The notes under the pieces: generated by a model
Database searches by the model: none
Seen by the model: only the letters and a program-made list of their open reading frames with translations
Told to the model about the DNA's origin: nothing
Part shown: positions 5,816-6,710 of the stretch, in pieces
Layout of the letters: every line of letters starts with the position of its first letter
Position numbering within the stretch: the first letter of the stretch is position 1
DNA from: Clostridiales bacterium UBA6330
Lineage (GTDB): Bacteria > Bacillota > Clostridia > Oscillospirales > CAG-272
Reading direction: 5' to 3'
DNA: 6,710 nucleotides
Assembly: GCA_002438075.1 (NCBI GenBank)
Contig: DJSQ01000153.1
Location: 1 to 6,710, forward strand
Translations under genes and position numbers: made by a program

Positions 5816-6559
5816 ATGAGCCAACTGGAGCGGCAACAGAGCATTCTCCGCCTTTTGAGCGGGCGGGCATCCATGACGGTGCGGGAAATTTCTTCGGCTT
5901 TGTTTTTCAGCGAATCCTCAGTGCGGCGCGACGTGCGTGAGCTGGAGGCGCGCGGGCTGGTGACCCATCTTTGGGGCGGGGTGATGCTCACGGCGCATCG
6001 CGGGAGCGTGATTCCCGTCAGCGTTCGGGAGTCCGAAAACAGCGAAGTCAAGGAACGCATTGCAAAGGAGGCGGCAACCCGCGTGCACGATGGGGACACG
6101 CTGCTCCTCGACTCCTCCTCAACGGTGCGGCGCATGATCCGCTACCTCGGTGACCGCCGCGACCTGTGTATCATCACCAACAACCAGCGCATTTTTGAAG
6201 AATCGGTCCCCAAGTCCTTCCGCCTGTTCTGCACGGGCGGGAGCTTTCGGCAGGAGAACCACAATTTCTGCGGTCCTGCGGCGGAGCAGTATTTACGGAC
6301 GGTCCACGCCGACCTGCTCTTCTTCTCGGGTCAGGGTGTCTCCGAGAGCGGCGAAATCAATGACGTTTCCGAGGAGGAAACCTCCCTGCGGCGGGTCATG
6401 CTGACCCGCGCGAAGAAGCGCATCTTCCTCTGCGACGCCTCAAAAATCGGCATCTCCCGCCAATTCGTCCTCTGCTCGCTTGATGACGTAGACGAGGTTA
6501 TCTGCGACGCGCCCGAAAGGATTCGGGAAATACGAGGACGCGTTGGGGAAACATTTTGA
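5816..6559 (+). CDS. DeoR/GlpR-family transcriptional regulator
   Basis: This 247-aa protein has the size and layout of DeoR-family repressors, which bind DNA as oligomers and respond to sugar or polyol phosphates. The N-terminal winged helix-turn-helix covers about residues 3-57: ERQQSILRLL, MTVREISSALFFSESSVRRD (20-39) and RELEARGLV, then the wing HLWGGV, where the family typically has RVHGGA. The effector domain (about 80-240) shows IAKEAATRVHDGDTLLLDSS (82-101), ITNN (120-123), TGGSFRQENHNFCGP (140-154), SGQGVSESGEI (171-181) and DASK (207-210). Two phosphate-loop residues are unusual: the common D-S/G-G-T-T appears as DSSSTV. The frame stays open upstream to 5417, but ATG at 5816 is chosen because GGAGG (5805-5809) lies 6 nt before it and the family starts here. 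It is divergent from the GDPD-gpsA operon, so control of that operon and of itself is likely, with glycerol-3-phosphate as a candidate effector. Confidence 0.92.
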   Translation: MSQLERQQSILRLLSGRASMTVREISSALFFSESSVRRDVRELEARGLVTHLWGGVMLTAHRGSVIPVSVRESENSEVKERIAKEAATRVHDGDTLLLDSSSTVRRMIRYLGDRRDLCIITNNQRIFEESVPKSFRLFCTGGSFRQENHNFCGPAAEQYLRTVHADLLFFSGQGVSESGEINDVSEEETSLRRVMLTRAKKRIFLCDASKIGISRQFVLCSLDDVDEVICDAPERIREIRGRVGETF

Positions 6560-6619
6560 ATGTTGGGCGTTGCGTGAGTAATACAATATTCATCCGTCAA
6601 AGTAACATACAATTGAAAC

Positions 6620-6710
6620 GGAACGACACATGGGTCGTTCCCTACAAACCGCATTCCCCAAGAGAATTTTATCCTTTTAGGGGCGTGAACCGTAGGGAAC
6701 GACCCGCGTG
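6620..6710. repeat. Inverted hairpin repeat, cut by the window end
   Basis: A perfect 14-bp inverted repeat joins 6632-6645 (GGGTCGTTCCCTAC) and 6692-6705 (GTAGGGAACGACCC), extending to CAC/GTG at 6627-6629 and 6708-6710 after two mismatches. The left unit is itself a hairpin: GGAACGAC (6620-6627) pairs with GTCGTTCC (6634-6641). The right unit would form the same hairpin if the sequence continues beyond the window with GTCGTTCC-like bases. About 46 nt of AT-richer DNA separates the units. This is a REP/BIME or MITE-like arrangement and has no coding content. The rest of 6560-6710 shows no gene and no clear terminator for the regulator. Confidence 0.7.

Noticed and set aside
4106..5819. Long plus-strand open frames opposite gpsA and ugpQ (4106-4840 and 4620-5819)
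   Set aside because: Both are antisense to well-supported enzymes and their translations show no known motifs; they are mirror frames of the real genes.
6656..6683. CCCC...GGGG pairing as a terminator for the regulator gene
   Set aside because: The stem is only four solid pairs around a large AT-rich loop and no T tract follows.

Overview
The window looks chromosomal and comes from a moderately GC-rich member of the Clostridia. Sequence evidence for this is strong AGGAGG-type ribosome binding sites, consensus sigma-A promoters, one TTG start, a two-domain Sua5 of Bacillus/Clostridium type, a second type IIA topoisomerase A subunit without a GyrA box, and a DeoR-family regulator. A gut-type Oscillospirales/Ruminococcaceae genome is my best guess, but that placement is inference. 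I see no tRNA, rRNA, CRISPR array, transposase or phage gene.

Left half (1-3446, plus strand): three tightly spaced co-directional genes. They are a Sua5/YwlC threonylcarbamoyl-AMP synthase (tRNA t6A modification), a 728-aa topoisomerase IV A-subunit-like protein, and a 43-aa single-pass membrane protein of unknown function. Their promoter lies upstream of the window.

Middle (3446-3724): a gene-free junction between convergent genes, filled by a large inverted structure. Each convergent transcript leaves its stop codon and runs through the same ordered 3' module: a short GC hairpin, a long hairpin with a shared CTTCT-TGAA-AGAAG core, a conserved AAGAACTTTAA segment, then an intrinsic terminator. 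The two copies differ in their stems by changes that keep the pairing. The two arms keep pairing almost to the centre of the region.

Right half (3725-6559): a glycerophosphodiester/glycerol-3-phosphate module. A minus-strand operon encodes a cytoplasmic glycerophosphodiester phosphodiesterase followed by a divergent GpsA-type dehydrogenase. It reads away from a plus-strand DeoR-family repressor gene. The phosphodiesterase would release sn-glycerol-3-phosphate and the dehydrogenase would interconvert it with dihydroxyacetone phosphate; the divergent regulator probably controls both. The 206-bp divergent region holds a perfect-consensus TTGACA-17-TATAAT promoter for the operon, an extended -10 promoter for the regulator, an AAGCGCTT palindrome at the operon's predicted start point, and AATTC-type repeats at about 10-bp spacing over the regulator's -35.

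Right edge (6560-6710): no gene; it contains a second, unrelated inverted hairpin repeat cut by the window end. The most unusual items are the duplicated 3' module at 3446-3706, the tiny membrane protein in the topoisomerase operon, and the regulatory architecture at 5610-5815. I found no clearly new multi-gene system.
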